From Symbiodinium natans (lineage: Eukaryota > Sar > Dinophyceae > Suessiales > Symbiodiniaceae), in contig CAJNDS010000613.1 in assembly GCA_905221605.1 (NCBI GenBank), positions 484,001 to 526,000 of the forward strand: 42,000 nt of DNA, given 5' to 3'. The translations under genes were made by a program, and so were the position numbers. Below the pieces are notes generated by a model. It ran no database searches, was not told the DNA's origin, and saw nothing but the letters and a program-made list of their open reading frames with translations. This document shows, piece after piece, positions 40,905 to 42,000 of this stretch (position 1 is the stretch's first letter; each line of letters starts with the position of its first letter).

Positions 40905-41235
40905 CCTCTCAGACTGATGCCTCAAACATCCCCAGAAGGCTCAAAAATGATTAGGTCTCTCAAACTGCTGTCCCAACAGTTGCCTGAAGGCCCAGAAGTG
41001 ATTAGGCTTCTCAAACTGCTGCCTCAACCTTCCCTGGAGGGCTCAGAGTGATTAGGCCTCTCAAACTGCTGCCTAAATTCTCCGGAAGGCCCAGCAGTGA
41101 GTAGGCCTCTCAAACTGCTGCCTAAAACTTCTCCAGAAGGCCCAGAAGTGACTAGGCCCCGCAAGCGGCTGCCGGAACCTTCGCCAGAAGGCCCAGAAGG
41201 GATGTGAGGAACTGCTGCTTCGACCTATTCCAGCA
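40905..41235. repeat. Approximately 55-bp tandem repeat of the GGCCTCTCAAACTGCTGCCT family
   Basis: About six units with ATTAGGCCTCTCAAACTGCT, a CCTxAAxxTTC block and AGAAGGCCCAGAAGTGA. The core is the same as in the 10 kb array. Units here are longer because of an extra AGTGATT-type spacer. Confidence 0.88.
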
Positions 41236-41296
41236 GGTCCAGAAGTGACTCGGCCTAGCACTTTGCTGTGGGTCCTGCATCAGGTGTAGTCTTAAA

Positions 41297-41319
41297 AAAA
41301 ATCGGCCGCTGCGCGGGGC
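41297..41319. repeat. Second of three exact 23-bp repeats
   Basis: Identical to 40757-40779, preceded by two extra adenines. Confidence 0.9.
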
Positions 41320-41498
41320 TCCGAGTTCTAAGGCCCCTTGACTCTCACACTTGACGCGCGGTTGGCTGCAGAGTGTTACGCAGCCTTGTGGGCCTTAAAC
41401 TGCACCAGGCAAGCACGCCAAGCCGATAGGCTCCTGGTACCTGGGAAGCACACTTGCCAAGTGCCAGCCAGCAGCCTCTGGGGCTCTTGCGCCGTCTC

Positions 41499-41521
41499 AA
41501 AAATCGGCCGCTGCGCGGGGC
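41499..41521. repeat. Third of three exact 23-bp repeats
   Basis: Identical to 40757-40779. The three copies have different flanks. Confidence 0.9.
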
Positions 41522-42000
41522 TGTAAGAACATGGCCTCTTGCAAGCAGCGCTTCAGGCCTGCCCTATGGCCGTAGCTACGTGAGGACGCCCGGACTCACC
41601 CAGCGCAGACGGCAGCATAGTGTAGCCACACCAGCCCCTTGTCTGCCCCTGCTTGTCGGGGGGGAAGGGGACGCCTCTTCTGGCACTCTGTGTGCATTGT
41701 GCTTAGCGTGCTTGCAACTTCCTTGCCAATCTACAATGGGGTCCTGAGTGCTATTGCTACGGCCCTGGCGCTTGTGTGGGGACTGTCTCTACGGACGCGT
41801 TGAGCAGTTTAGGTGACGGAGGTTCCTTGCCTTGCGGCCTACCCACACTTTCGCTTAATGTCTGTACCAGACGTGGCGCAGCATTGCTATGGGTGACGGG
41901 CTGCTGAGTGATTGGTGCCGGTAGGTTCTTGTTTGCATTGGTCTCACCATGCTGGCCTTGCGTTAAGTTGTCTTGCAATAAGGGCCTCTGCGCTAGCGGT
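41522..42000. other. No gene seen at right edge
   Basis: Mixed unique sequence with short open frames and no recognised motif. Confidence 0.4.

Overview
The window looks like nuclear DNA of a dinoflagellate, most likely a Symbiodinium-like or other Suessiales species; the genus is my inference. The signs are plant-type TTTAGGG arrays scattered inside the sequence, partial copies of the dinoflagellate trans-splicing leader in genomic DNA (5267-5284 and 37680-37697), a degenerate copia-type Gag, a diverged cytosine-methyltransferase gene with its motifs in one uninterrupted frame, and abundant low-complexity minisatellites. Few intact genes are present for 42 kb.

Layout. 1-2000: interstitial telomere-type arrays with no convincing gene. 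2334-4124 (minus): a multi-exon gene built from repeated ubiquitin-like (beta-grasp) modules. 4560-5230: two MITE-like elements, one inserted cleanly into a TTTAGGG array. 5267-6540: a leader relict followed by a frameshifted gene with coiled-coil and WW-like segments. 6541-7567: an AT-rich island with a frameshifted A32-like packaging ATPase, apparently a piece of a Polinton-like or large DNA virus of protists. 7944-9165 (minus): a broken copia Gag. 9850-14110: mostly minisatellites, including about 630 bp of pure ACT trinucleotide. 14800-16529 and 35520-37384: two copies in opposite orientation of one poly(A)-tailed retroposon, about 19 kb apart, in which an internal segment is flipped between copies. 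21201-25170: a broken DDE-transposase-like gene, interrupted at its 3' end by a TIR element. 26921-28669: a C5 cytosine methyltransferase-like gene. 30148-32992: a two-exon gene with a Cys cluster, a GK-rich linker and a cupin/JmjC-like C terminus. 37400-42000: short hairpins and at least four tandem-repeat families.

How it fits together. There is no operon and no obvious pathway. The window reads as a mobile-element and repeat landscape with three plausible host-type genes: the ubiquitin-like repeat gene, the methyltransferase and the Cys-cluster/cupin-like gene. The last two are neighbours on the plus strand, 1.5 kb apart, but nothing visible proves that they act together. The most unusual observations are the flipped internal segment of the retroposon, the MITE whose removal restores telomere-repeat register, the leader relicts, and a run of short hairpins with compensating base changes near 38.0-38.2 kb.
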